Source: Phoenix dactylifera
Lineage: Eukaryota; Streptophyta; Magnoliopsida; Arecales; Arecaceae
NCBI RefSeq assembly: GCF_009389715.1
Contig: NC_052407.1
Location: forward strand, 2,877,034-2,941,033
Reading direction: 5' to 3'
DNA: 64,000 bases
The translations under genes were made by a program, and so were the position numbers. Positions 45,501-58,119 of the stretch are shown here, piece after piece (within the stretch, counting starts at the first letter, position 1; every line of letters begins with the position of its first letter). The notes under the pieces are model-generated. The model ran no database searches. It was not told the DNA's origin and saw nothing but the letters and a program-made list of their open reading frames with translations.

Positions 45501-48500
45501 TACCTGCTTGGACATATAAATTTGGACTTACTTGTTATTAAATATAATTTTTTTGAGAAAAGTGTCATGTGGACACCATTTACGATTTGCTTGGACTCTT
45601 GTTCCTTTTAATTAAGTATGCCATTTTATGAGTTGTGGAACATCCTCTTTGTTAGAGTGTAAATAGGTCCAATGCTGTTTTCCCCCACGCTCTTTGGCCA
45701 GGGATAAAGAAAGAAACCAACAAAGATATTAAAGAATCCATACTTTTGAGGATAAAGCTTGAGTTTTATTATGGCTTACTTCCTTAGACCTACGGGGAAG
45801 GTGCCTTCTGAACCTTATTCTTTTATTTATTTTTTTTTTCATTTTTTTCGGTGTTATATCATGTTTTCGATCCATGTTGCAGGCCATTTAATTAACTTGA
45901 TTATTGGCACTGTTTGCTTCATCACTATTTCAACCTATTCTTGAACTTAGACTTCCGTGTTATCTTTGCAATATAGTTCTTTGGAAGAAAAGGTTGATGG
46001 AGGGTCCTTTCTATTGAAATTTGATTTTGCTTAGTGACATGGTTCATGCTCTTGTATCCTTGAGTGGTGAATTTTCTTGGTACCTTTTTTTCAACAATAT
46101 ATTCTTTTTTGTTCATTACTCTTTTGTGGCAAGTAAATCCACCATGTCCAATCAGTATCATGGGGTGGTCAGCTTCTACCAGGACCACCCATTCGATGCT
46201 AAATTTACTGGTACAATTCAACCAGAACCAGTAACTGTTGGATGAGTTATTATCATAGGGAACTGTGCATCAATTTACATATTTGTTACTTAAGGTATGT
46301 GTTAGTGCTAGTGTCCTGTGGCAAGCTGTGTGAGACCCAAGGGGCAATATTTTTGTTATCCTGCACACATGCTAGGTTGTTAATAACTATGTTTTTTTGG
46401 TTCTGCAGATTCAAAAAGACAAATTGTCTTAGATGGGCCGGTTAGCTGTGGAAAAAGCATCACACTTGCTATGCTTGTTCATTGGGCTCGTTGTGAAGGG
46501 TGGCTAGTCTTTTATGTTCCCAAGGGTAGGGAGTGGACCCATGGAGGATTCTTTTATCGAGCCCCATATTCTGATCTTTGGGATACTCCTGTCGGGGCTG
46601 CTGAAATCCTTCAGGTACATAGCCTCTGTTTGAAAATAATAGGAAGTAACAAGTTCTGAATCAGCTTGAGAATACTAATTATACAAATACAGAAATTCTC
46701 AAAATTTATCACATTGCTTAATACTTAAACATAAATTAAGTGGTGTTGTAATGGAATTTATATTAGTCAATCTGTGGAGGAAATCTATATTATGCTTAAA
46801 ATTGTTAAATATATGTATGTTTCTTGTTTGGCATAGGTATTTGCTACAGATAATCTTTTCATTGGAAAGGATGCTGCAACCTGTCCCTTCTGGCCATTTG
46901 TCGAGAAGTGATTGACCCTAACTTTGTGCTTTCTAGAATAAGAAATTAGAATAAGGGAATTAGTATGCATATTTTGGTTCTCTTGACTTTAGTTATCATT
47001 ATGCAAGCTTTTTCCCATTAAAATGAAGTGGGATATGGAACATTACACAACTTTAATTAGGAAAGGCTCCATGAAAAATTCAAACAGATCTCTCAGCTTT
47101 TGATTTAGAAACTCATTCCTCCACGCGTTGGTGCTAAGCTAAAATCTAAGCAAGTGAGAATCTTGCCATTAAACCTGGAAAGCCACTTGGTTATTAAAGA
47201 GACTTGCCTAGTTGCAGAAGTACCATAAATTTTGATACTATGTAAATTAAAGTCATGGAGAAACTTGGCTTAGGCCTCATTGTTCTGTATTTCTTTTTCT
47301 TTTCTTTTCTTTATTTGCAAGTGTCAGGCAATGCAAACTCTCAAGTAACACAAATAAGTGACCTATCTATGGAACATACCAATGTCATTGCATAAACTGA
47401 AATGTACTACATACTCAATCAATTACTTTCTAAAAACATTTGTTAAAAAAGTTGGTGTCATCTCCATTTGCATTTCTCTGACATTCCTTTTCTTTCTGGC
47501 TTAATTTCTCAAACTTTTTAGGGATTTTTTCAAAATAAATATTCCAACCATGTGTGCTGAAAGCAAATGTGAGCAAATCATACAGGACTGTTTTGGGGTT
47601 TAAGAGATGAGTGATATTCTTGTAAGAGATAACATTGAGATGGCAACTGTTCTTACAAACAGAGATGTACGAAGACAAGTTTTATATTTATGCATTATAC
47701 AACTCTAGAATTATATCCTGCTTCAAATAACAATATATGCTTCTACCATAAATGCAACTATGCAAGAAAGGGCTTAAGATACAGTTAAGTATGTTAGGAA
47801 GGTTGATAGGAACCATTATTTGATCGATGCTATTGTTATATTTGAATTTCTGAGAATTTGTAAATTTCAATCTGTGTTAGATCCCTCAACTTCATTTTGT
47901 TCCAAAGAATAGGGCTCTCCTGATGAAAAGAAATGGACAGTGAAACATCTTTGTTTTTTCATCTGACCTTTTTTAGTGATCACCATGGATAGAAATTGTA
48001 TATAATAAAATTACATTTTCAATTTGCATGGTTGTTTCCCTTTTTCTTTTGAGTCTTTAATTTCATTCAATTCTGTGGCCATTCCAGGATTTTCTGAAAT
48101 TCAATGAATCTCGCTTGCAACAATTACCGTGTCAAATTTTTGATCCCATTCCCTTGGGAGAAGGTGCTGGTGTTGGGATAATGAAAGGGGTTGATTCCAT
48201 GGCAATGCCTGAAGGTTCTACATTATATGATCTAATCCAAACAGGAATTGCTTACACGCATGCTGCAGTCGGGGTTGTAGTTCGTTTGAGGAAAGAGTTA
48301 TCACTGGTGAAAGATATACCCGTTCTGTTTGCAATTGATCAAGTACGATCATAGTTGTCACCAATCAAATCTGTTTTGACATTTATGATTCCATTCTGGT
48401 TGCAAAAATAGCTATATGATTTAATACTAACATAGTACACATTTTTTTCCCTTTTTGTTTTGCAGTATAACAACTGGTTTACATTCAGTGAATATCAAGA

Positions 48501-51500
48501 ACCTGTAACTGTACGTTCTTGTCGGCCAATTCATGCAAGGGAACTTTCAACGGTTAGTGTCATTCATTCATTTCTATAAGTTTTGCACATGGATTGTTTT
48601 AGCATCATCATTTAGTATTCTTTAGTGCTTCGGAGTGTGGACTATCTGTTCATGTGGTTTCTGAAAGCTTTAGACAGTGCTCTGCAGAAGTGATTAAGAA
48701 TCATGATTTCCTTGTGTCTCCCGAATCCTAAGTGATCTCTAGCTGACACTCACTGGAAGAGTTTTTAAGAAAAATTATGTTTCTTATAATGATTGTTTTC
48801 TCTACTATCTAATTTGAGTTGGTCTAGAATGCCATACTAGATTCTTCTTGTAATCTTTGTTTCAGTATGCTACTTCCTTTGTATATGTTTTCTTTCGAGC
48901 AAATATAATTAATATATTACTCTTTTTGGTGAAACTCATGCTTATAAACCATGAGCAATAAACATCTATACCATATAGCTGGGAATGGTTTTATGAGTTG
49001 ATACATTTCCATGTTTCCTAGAATACTTATTAATAGAAGTAGAAAATCGAAGAAAGTTGCCATTATAGCACTCCACTTGAGAGTTTTCAACTTATAACCG
49101 TCATCTTTTTGTTCCCATTATTCGTACAATTCATCATTTGACAGTGAAACTTGAGGAGGAAAATGTAGAATGTAATGAAAGCAATAATTATTCATTAATT
49201 TTCATAGGAGAGTCAAAAGAGCAATTTGTCATGACAAACCATAATTCTTGCTTATGAACATTTATTCATTAACATGTACAAGTGCAAGATATACAATCTA
49301 TTTATGTTTTCTATGTACTCTGTAAAACTAATGTCTGCAGATGCCCTTCCCAAACTCAAAGCAGATGGTGGGACTACAGTTGTCAGTAGATCTTGTAGTC
49401 TGAAAAAATTGAGGTGAATGAAGGATTTCCCAAGTTACTTTGAGAATTTCTCTAATTTGATTGAAAGCGGCTACAGGAGTAGAGAGGTGGGCCTCTGAAA
49501 TGGTTTAGGAAGCTGGATTTCCTAGGAAGCATTATGGAAGTACATCTGATTACTGAAAGTATTTGCTATATATTAATTAAATGAGAATTACTCTAATTTG
49601 ATTGAAAGCAGTTACAGGAGTAGATAGGTGGGCCTCTGAAATGGTGTAGGAAGCTGGATTTCCTAGGAAGCATTATGGAAGTACATCTGAATACTGAAAG
49701 TATTTGCTATATATTAATAAAACATTGATGGTAGAATATGAGTAAACACATTATAAAAGGATTTAGAAACTCAAACATTTACCTGTGCTAAATTTGATTC
49801 TCCGATCGGTGTTGACAATATTTAGAGGCTTATTAGATGCTTCATTCTAAAGGAGGTCAAAAGGGTAAAATAGAATGTATATCTGTATATATTACACCCA
49901 TGCACACACACACACACATCTACATATGTGCGTATTTTAGTGTGTTTAAGTACATATAAGCACATGGATGAATTTATAAATATCTTTGCATTCCTGCACC
50001 ATCCATCATTATTATGAGATTGTTAATCCCTCCCTTGGTAGCTGAAAACTTCTACTCATGGTGGCACACCTACTTACGATTAAATTACATGTGCAATGCC
50101 TGCCTATAACTACAAGCAAAATATATGATATAATAGTCCATTTGCATGCAACACAAGATAATAGTTTAAGATTATACATTTATTTGATTAATTGATTTAG
50201 TAGGATAAAATTTACATTAAGTTTAATAAGTTAGTACCTTAATGACATTGTATGCAACAATTGTGCTTCGGAGGCCATTGACTTACCTTCTGCTTATAAT
50301 GGTCAAGCAGTGGATGATGTTCAACCCTTGATTCTTCATTCTCCTAATGGTTTATTTTTCGTAAATTTGCTTACCCAATAAATAAGTAAACCTTTTCTTC
50401 CTTTTTCAGGTGAACGCTTATAGATCTATGATGCATGGTGACATGATGGTTGGAGCATTCTCTCATTCAACAGCTGTGGGCAAACTCCGTCAAGAACTTC
50501 CAGATGTTCCATTAGATGCCCGTGTCATGCTCCCTCGTTATAATTTGGATGAGGCTGCCACTGTTTGTCATTACTATCTTAGGTATGCTGATAAATGGAG
50601 AAAGGTGCCAACACCTTCAACTCTTGAAGTAATGTGTTTTCTTTATTTTTTTATTTTAGTCACAGACCATTCAAAAGTCATACAAGGATAGTTGGTTGAC
50701 TGGTCTAATTCAATAAGCTTCTTGAATCTGTGCAGTTAAAAGTATTTAAGTGTGAAAGATTTTTGGTTGATGGCTAAAAAAACTTGGCTTTAAATTTGTT
50801 CTATAATTTAATTTTCTGCAATTTCATGGTAACTGAACTTGGGGGAAAAAGCGGAACTCAGAATATGCTAAATAGAAACACATAAGTAAGGTCTTAGAAG
50901 CTCAAGAAGTAATTTATCATCTATACCTTATTATCATAATTTTTTACCAGCCATAACCAACAAACCTGATCTGGTATATCTGGGGATTGTCTCTGTTGAT
51001 TCCTCTTGGCTATTCATTGTAATTATAGGTTGTTTCCACAGTCACTGCTGGCTTTTTTGGTTGTTTCAAATCCTTTCTCATAACTTCCTGTTACCTTAGA
51101 TTGTCAAATTTCATTTCTAGCCCTTTGACATAAGGCTAAGGTTCACTCATATATAATGGTCGCCATATTTTTCCTGCATGTGTTTACCATCTCAGTAATG
51201 TGTTCTCTATTTGTCCTCAACTATTGCAATCATACACCAACTATCATTGTAACCTTTTCTTCTCACCATGCATTACCTTGAGCATTAATATCCTCACCAC
51301 ACTCATTTTATTGGATTGTCCTTAGTACCCAGCATTTTGTACTAAACTTTCTGAATGTTATACTGCCTTAACTATGACTCTCTAATGCATGTGGTGGTTA
51401 CGTAATTTCCAAAATGCATATCATCACATCTATAGTACAACTTATCATTGCGTATTTCTCTGTTCTTTTGTTTGAATGGTCCAATAAAATTAAAATGAGT

Positions 51501-52210
51501 TGTGTGGGAGAATTTTTAGCCATCAATTTGAAATATGACCTCGTTTTTTTATCTGCTTTTCCTGAAGTTGCATTCCATGCACTTTCTTTCAGTTATATTG
51601 ATCTTTAGAGCCTTATTGTACTAGATTTCATTGCATTCCTTTAAAATCATTAGAAAGCAAATGACTAGGAGTGCTTGTACCAAAAAAAATGACAAGGAGT
51701 ACTTTCTAAAACAAATTTAAAACATAAAATTGACCAAGCATCCTCTGTGACATTATGCTTTGGTGATGGCACACTCTGTAACCTTCAAGTTTTGCTGAAA
51801 TTCAAAAAAATTCAATTTAAAGTAATGATGTTGGTTAATTAGAAAGATAAGATTGCTATGGCACAGCAATGTTAAATAGCATTGCCCAATGATGCTCCTT
51901 TTTAATCTTCCACAAAGTCTGGTCATTAATAGTGCTTAGTTTCATGATATTGCAAATCCTTTGTGGATACAGTGCTTATCCTATATGTGATTTCTAGTCA
52001 ACCAAATGTTAATAAAAAATGCCAGTTCTTGACTAAGAAATTTTTTTGCAGCATCTTTCCTTCCATGAAAATCTCTCTTTGACACAACACATTCTTTTCA
52101 GGCAAAGGCTTATACGACATGAAACATTTTCGGAAGAAAAGTGGAAAAAGATTTACTACTTGTCCAATGGAAACGGCTCAGAGATGAGGTGGTTGGCTCC
52201 TTTTATATAA
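42510..52210 (+). CDS. mitochondrial small ribosomal subunit protein mS29 (DAP3)
   Basis: Seven exons: 42510-42915, 43046-43209, 46409-46614, 48088-48342, 48466-48552, 50410-50582 and 52102-52210, all with GT-AG borders and matching phases from exon 2 on. The product would be about 466 residues. The first frame (MLLQSLLRSTAAASTAARTR) is a good mitochondrial presequence. The body holds CTYVDL|SLDEWKAMLPEGLPPGM, P-loop GPVSCGKS (about 200-207), WLVFYVPKGREWTHGGFFYR, RLQQLPCQIFDPIPLGEGAG, a Walker-B-like VLFAIDQYNNWF, HGDMMVGAFSHSTAVGKL and the end NGNGSEMRWLAPFM. mS29 is a GTP-binding P-loop protein of the mitoribosome small-subunit head. Oddity: the presequence is in one frame and the rest of exon 1 (YSKAKTKTTTKGKVRGKDPR on) in another, so one base appears missing near 42600-42645, or the C-run is misassembled. 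That second frame has no ATG of its own. Confidence 0.88.
49441..49722. repeat. 141-bp tandem duplication in mS29 intron 5
   Basis: TGAGAATT(T/A)CTCTAATTTG at 49441 and 49582 starts two units that match almost throughout (GTGGGCCTCTGAAATGGT, GGAAGCTGGATTTCCTAGGA, GCATTATGGAAGTACATCTG, TATTTGCTATATATTAAT). Only a handful of bases differ, so the event is fairly recent. No splice signal is altered. Confidence 0.92.
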
Positions 52211-53677
52211 TGGAGGCGTAGGAACCCTAAAATGGTGAGAAGCAATTTTACATCTCCTGTTGAATATGTGCATGCATACATATGTGCACGTGTGTGCATG
52301 TGCACGTGTATAGTGGCCTATGCATGTATAATACTTTTTGAATGTGTTTCCAATAAACTTAGTCTTGACAGAACTTTACTCATCATCTATGAGTTCTTTC
52401 AGATGTTGAATGTTGTTCCTTCCACGAGCTTCACCACTAATGTATTTTTACTTTCTTTGATTTCATTTTGAAATCTACATTTACAGCCCAATCAAGAAGT
52501 TATATTCCTGATAACCTTGGGATGTGGGCAGCCAGCTGGTGTACTTCATGTCATCTTGTGCTCATTCCACATTTGGCTAGTCTTGTTCTGTAGCCTGTTA
52601 TTGTTTACTTGAATGGGCTAAGCTTAAGTTTTTCTCTTTTGGAATAATGAAATTTCATATACCTACACCAAGTCTTACAGCTTTTTCTTTTTTTTCCTCT
52701 TTCCAAAGATTGCTTCGAGTACATGTAAGACTATTAACATAGTGACTTGTGATTGTCAAGTCCAATTAGATGGTTATAATCCAGAGATGTAGAGAAGTTT
52801 GAGTGTGCAAGTTTGGATTTGGGGCTTATGGGCAAGAATGATGTATACTTCCTGTCAAGTTTTTTTTTTGTCCTCTTTTATGAATTTGTCTTTTACGATC
52901 TCAAGAGCAATGATATTTCTGCTGGTTACGAAGAACATCGGTGATGGGTTTGAGTTTTGTGGGAGTTTAAAAGTGTCTTAGGGGGTCGAGGAGTTCATAA
53001 CAATGACTTTATGAATTATTTTATCCAATTTTGTTAGAAGTTATTAGGTTTCTATGAATTATTTTACCCCTCCACCCTAACCTAGTATCGGCCCGTGTTC
53101 TTTCTTTGCAAAATTTTTACAAGATAGAGAACCAAAAATCTAGTGTTTCTAGTGTGAATTTTTAAGTTTTTCGTTTATATTTAATTTTCGGGCGAGGCAT
53201 AGGTCGTAAGGTTGATCAAAATATTATATTCCTGTTCATCAGCGTCAACATCTCTTGGGAGAAAATTGGAAACCTCTTGGCATTACATGCATCGGTCCAA
53301 TATGACATGGGCGCAACGACATGAAGTTTTATGACAAAGCCAGTGAACATGTTACAGATCACAAACATTGGTGTGGCCGGTGGAGATCCTAAGAATCTTG
53401 TTGTGGCCATCCGATCTATGGCGAATGATCCAAGCCCGAGCCCTTTTTGTCCAGAACCAATTTGCCGTGCGCTTGCCGAGTCCTTCCACATCCAGCAAAT
53501 GAATGATAAAGCAGTGATAGAAGGGAAGCAGTAAACTGGGACTTCATGGTACGCAAAACTTGAAACTGCAACCATGAGGAAGAACTGGAGTCTTGTTAGC
53601 TGATCCTTCGGGCTTTTCTCTGTCACATGAATTGCTCTGGATATATCAAAAGAAAGATGTCGCTTTTCATTTGCATA

Positions 53678-53723
<46 letters not shown>

Positions 53724-54390
53724 AACCCTTTCCTGTCAATGGGCACAAGTGAAAGACAAGGTGGACATGGATCTGAGAATGCCTATAGAAAGATACGTCC
53801 ACAAGAGTCGCAGGCCACCGCATGTAGGGATTATGGATCTGAGAGGAAAAGAAAACTGTGAGTAACATATTTCATTCATCATCAAATATTCCTAACAAAA
53901 TTAAGTTATGAAAAGACACCAAAACAATCCTGCAGATGTCCAAGAAAAGGACTTCCCAACAACTAAAAATAGCACATTAATGCGGAATCAGTAAGTTTCC
54001 CTGGTAGCATAGATAAGAACAATGAAATCTTAGTTGTAACAAAAGCTTTGCATAATTTTTTTCTTATTCACTAAGTTAAATTGAATTGGTTGTTATACAA
54101 AGTTCTTATTTCTTCAAAAGATTAGATGACGTTCGATGATTTTTTTTTTTTTTGGTAGAAAATATTTAGTCAATTACATTCCAAGACAACTGAACAAATG
54201 GATGCACATGAGTTGATGAATCTGCTTGTTCTTGTGCATGCGTATGAATAGACACTTTTAAGTACACAAAGTAGGCTATGTTACCAGATGTCTTCTTATT
54301 TCTTTGTGCCTGCATTCTTTTTTTGAGCAAATTAGCAGCAGTTCCGCCAGGTTTCATGATGTGACTTTGTATTCTTTTTTGAGAATAAAA
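52211..54390. other. 3' flank of mS29 and spacer
   Basis: The first few hundred bases are presumably mS29 3' UTR. 53331-53534 (plus) and 53216-53746 (minus) are overlapping open frames in unusually even-composition DNA; the plus frame (…QITNIGVAGGDPKNLVVAIR…) looks somewhat protein-like but I do not recognise it, and it may be an exon scrap. The rest is AT-rich. Confidence 0.35.
53682..53722. repeat. (GA)n microsatellite
   Basis: About 41 bases of uninterrupted GA. It produces serine/leucine or arginine/glutamate runs in open frames crossing it. Confidence 0.95.
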
Positions 54391-54473
54391 GGATTATCCA
54401 CTCCCACTCAGATTTGAACCTAAGATCTCTCACTTGAGGAGATGGGTACCAACAGAACTACTAAATGCTGGCG
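54391..54473 (-). mobile_element. possible tRNA-derived SINE relic
   Basis: On the minus strand: TAGTTCTGTTGGTACCC (A-box-like), about 30 bases, then TTAGGTTCAAATCTGAGT (B-box-like GGTTCAAATC), then GGGAGTGGATAATCC. Spacing and order fit a tRNA-like SINE head. No cloverleaf complete enough for a working tRNA gene can be drawn. Confidence 0.4.
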
Positions 54474-55095
54474 ACTTGTGCTTGTATTCTCAAATCGCTA
54501 TTTCTGACCTTTCAAAGGTCACCTTGAATGAAAACTGTCTTAGCATGATTTGCCATCTAAGAACCATTTGAGAACAAGATGTGCAATTTCCAAATCATGC
54601 ACAATGTTGACCCTGGGGAAAACACATTGTTGCCAATTTTTCAAGCAAATCATGTCAAGGATTAACAGAATTACTTTTTTCTTTGGCGACTTGGTTTTGT
54701 TTCTAGTAACTGTAGACTGATTTTAAGTAGTCTGAGTGGCAGGAGTTTGATATATCACAGAGTAAAAGGAACTCGAAAGCCGGCAGAACAAACCACCAGA
54801 AAGACACTTCCTACTTCCATTGAGCTAGCATCGATTCCTGTAACAGGGATGACATACATAAAATTTGTTTCACAACAGACTGAAATTTATGAGGCAATAA
54901 TCAATTATAAGCATGCTATAGTCGTTCTCATTCTCTAGATTGCATGGTATTTTTGGAGGAAAAGGATAATAAAGTTTTAAACCTCAGGATTTAGAGAAAC
55001 ATGATTTGTTTATTTCTTCTTCTTCCTGGTTGGGAGTAGGGTGTTGGGGGGAGTAACGTAGTAGTTTGGAATCTCCGAATGACTTGTCTTATTAT
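54474..55095. other. intergenic, no gene recognised
   Basis: AT-rich spacer between the SINE-like relic and MITE copy 4. No coding signal. Confidence 0.4.
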
Positions 55096-55098
55096 TTA

Positions 55099-55497
55099 GG
55101 GCTAATTTGGTTCATAGGAAGAATTTTTCTTCACCGGCATATTTTTCTTAGAAAGTTGATTCTTGGAAATATGGTGCCGGAGAAAATAATTTTGGCGTAT
55201 TTTGTTGACCATGGAAAAGTGGTACATTTCAAAGTGGCTTATATTTGATCGAGTATCTACTTTCTAAAAAAATTATGTGAAATATTTATTATACCCTTAA
55301 TAAAGAAAAAGACCTTATCCATGGGTTGTGATGGATTAAGGATAGTTTTAGAAGAAAAAACAAAAATCCAATTTCTAACCAGTGGAAAAGTTGCTTCCCT
55401 ATGTCCCTCGTAAATTTTTCTTTTCCATGAAACATGGAATTCTTATTTCCATGGAAATGTTATTTCCCCCTTCCTTTCTCGCAAATCAAACGAATCC
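55099..55497 (+). mobile_element. MITE copy 4, PIF/Harbinger-like
   Basis: About 399 bp, ends GGGCTAATTTGGTTCATAGG and CTCGCAAATCAAACGAATCC, with a perfect TTA duplication (55096-55098 and 55498-55500). The interior shares TTGGCGTATTTTGTTGACCATGG and TACCCTTAATAAA with the other copies but is shorter and more diverged. Confidence 0.75.
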
Positions 55498-55500
55498 TTA

Positions 55501-56381
55501 ATATAAAACATTTAGGACGAAATTATGTCACTTTGCTAATAAGCATATCTGAAACATTGAAACTATTAGAAAATATTCAAGGAACTTTGCAAGCACTAGT
55601 TTGATATTATTTTGCACCTCGTTTTGGAACTCAGTTCAAGTATTCTAGTGCTGCTCTATACGAGCAAGGAAAGATACAAGAACTCTGCGTTAGATTAATT
55701 GTTTCTAATCATAATCATTCACTTTCCTAAGGAAAAGCATTATAATATAAGGAGCAAGGTCATCTAAATAGAAGTGCTATAAGCTAGAAACAAAAAAATT
55801 AAATGGTGCAGAAACATATATTATCATCATAGTCCAATCTTTTCCCACCAAAAATAGGGACAGCTGTGGAGGGCAACCATAATTCACGAAGGCTCTATTG
55901 ATGCGTCGAGCATGGTTTCAATAAACCAACTCCAGTTCTCTCAGAATTAATGCCAAATTTCTTGTCATGAAACTTTAAGCACCACTGGCTCTCCACAAAA
56001 CGCACGAGGTTGGCTGATGAGTTCGGAAACCAACTTAATTTGGCGGTAGTTTTGGCTCATAAACCAAGGAACAACCATGTGGAAGTCCCTGGATTTCATA
56101 AAAGGATCTAGTGGATAGAGAATGTGGATGATAAGGACCACAAGATTTGATACAAAAAACTGCATTCACCTTTTTCGGCAGAAACTATAGATCAAGTAAT
56201 CAAATTGAGGATACAATTTAACATGATAAAATTAGCAATGTATTTTGGTTCGGGCCAGATGCGCATGAGTACACCCAGAAAGATTGGAAAGAAAAAGTTT
56301 ACAGAGAGAAAAAGGAACAGACTCGAGACTCTTATAGAGAAACTCTTCTAAATGGCGCACAGCATGCGAGACAACCCAATC
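55501..56381. other. intergenic, no gene recognised
   Basis: No gene or element ends seen. A 66-residue minus frame at 55965-56165 has no domain. Confidence 0.4.
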
Positions 56382-56390
56382 AGTAGCACT

Positions 56391-57850
56391 AGGGGTGGCA
56401 ATCGGGTCGGATCAGATATAAATAGGTCGGGTTACATATAGATCGTATCAGAAAATCATAAATCTGAACCTGACATATTTATTAAACAGGTCAGAAATTA
56501 CAATCCGAACCTGTCGTGTTTAATAAATAAGTAACTCGACCCGACTTGTTTAACCTGTTTAATCAACAGGTAAACTGTTTGCCCAACCCAATCTAACATG
56601 TTTAACCTGTTTAGCCCTACCTATCCTGACCCGACCGGTTTAACCTGTTTGCCCAACTCAACCCGACCTATTGAACTTATTTAACCTGTTTAAGCTGTTT
56701 GCCTAAAGCTATCAGTAATTAAGGAAATCAATTGAAAAAAGGGTTGCTTGGATATAAACACAGAAAATTTCAAAGAAATAACCGAAAAATATAAACCACA
56801 CCCTGTTTCACCAGAGAGTACCATGGTACATTTTTAAAAAAAATGGAGGGGAAACCTCGCCCAATTCATTAAGATAATGATCTACAAGAAGATGCTAGGA
56901 TAAACCCCACAGAGAATAGAAGAAGGGAGGAACAGAGAAAAGAAAGAGAAGAAGAGAGGAAAGAACAAGGGAAGAAAGAAGAAAAGATAGAGAAACAAAA
57001 GAGAAGAAGAGAACAACAAGGCTGACAACTCTATCCAGAGCCATCAAGAGTTCCCAATGCTGAAATTATTGGCTGCATGGGAACTTCATGCTGGAGCAGA
57101 AGCATCTCAAATAAATGAGCTTAAGATGACAAAAAGGCAAAGCTTCATCAACCATCCAGAATCCAACTTTCAAGAACTCCAACTTGCCATTAGTTGCGCC
57201 ACATCAAAAAATCCCAACTTTCAAGAACCTGAACCCTAAATAGATGGATCTTTCTTACCTCGGTAGAGCAAAGGATTCGATATTCCGACCTCGCACAGAT
57301 GAGATCGAATTCGAACCCTAAATAGCTCGTATGCATGGAAGACTTTGAACAGAAGAGAGAGAGGGAAGGCGACGGGACCTCGATGAACCGCTGCGGTCGC
57401 CGTCAATGGGGAGGCGGAAGTAGTTGGCAAGGGGGACGAGAGGGCGGAGGCGGAGGACTGGAGGAGAGGAGACTCAGGAGAGGGAGAGGGACACCAAACA
57501 CTGAGGGAATAGAGGAATAGAGCTCGGGCGGCGCCATTTCACAAACCCTAACCCTAAGGAGAAGTCGCGGACAGTGGACCTCGTGCTGAAATCGGGCTGA
57601 GGCGGAGAGTTGGGCCGACCCTGGGCCTTATCTTGTGGGTTGTGGCCCTTATCTATCAGCCTAACAGTTAAACAGGTTATACAGGTTAAAGAAGTCAGAT
57701 ATTTAAAATCTGTATCTAACCCAATTAATAAATAGGTTAAACGGGTCAACCTGTTTACGACCCGAACCTGTTTAGGCCAAACCCAAACTTGTTTATGGCA
57801 GGTCGAATACGGATCAAGTTGGTGGGTCGGATCATGTTCTACCACTCCTA
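56391..57850. mobile_element. Mutator-like element with 9-bp target duplication and captured DNA
   Basis: Left end AGGGGTGGCAATCGGGTCGG; right end, read inverted, TAGGAGTGGTAGAACATGATC, continuing as extended imperfect arms rich in GGTCGGGT/AACCTGTTTA units (about 300 and 220 bases). A direct 9-base repeat AGTAGCACT lies on both sides (56382-56390 and 57851-57859); 8-11-bp duplications are typical of Mutator-like elements. No transposase. Between the arms the minus strand of 57240-57600 looks like a gene 5' end: a leader with AGGGTTAGGGTTT, an ATG at 57537, C/T-rich coding-like DNA and a splice donor (CTACCGAG|GTAAGA) near 57262. Part of 56840-56885 inverted (…TTAATGAATTGGGCGAGG…) resembles a LINE 3' end. 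Confidence 0.65.
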
Positions 57851-57859
57851 AGTAGCACT

Positions 57860-58083
57860 GTTCATCTACCGATAGAAATGAGTAGCTCGAAAGAAAACAA
57901 ACCCAGCCTGCAAATATCACAAAGCAGCGGGTATTGGTTAATATGGTTGTACTGGCCCTGAATCTAGCCGATCACGGTGGCCTTGAATTCAGGCTTTACA
58001 ACCCGTTTGGATGAGCAGGGAGAATTACTATGAGATCAATGTAGCCATCTTTATGCACACATACACTATGACATAATCTGGCA
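57860..58083. other. short spacer
   Basis: Non-coding sequence between the Mutator-like element and the OPT fragment. Confidence 0.5.
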
Positions 58084-58119
58084 TTACAACCAAACATGAC
58101 TAGATCTACGGAGGAAGAT

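Noticed and set aside
53216-53746. A 176-residue minus-strand frame
   Set aside because: Its start is the GA/CT microsatellite (serine-leucine run) and the rest shows no domain.
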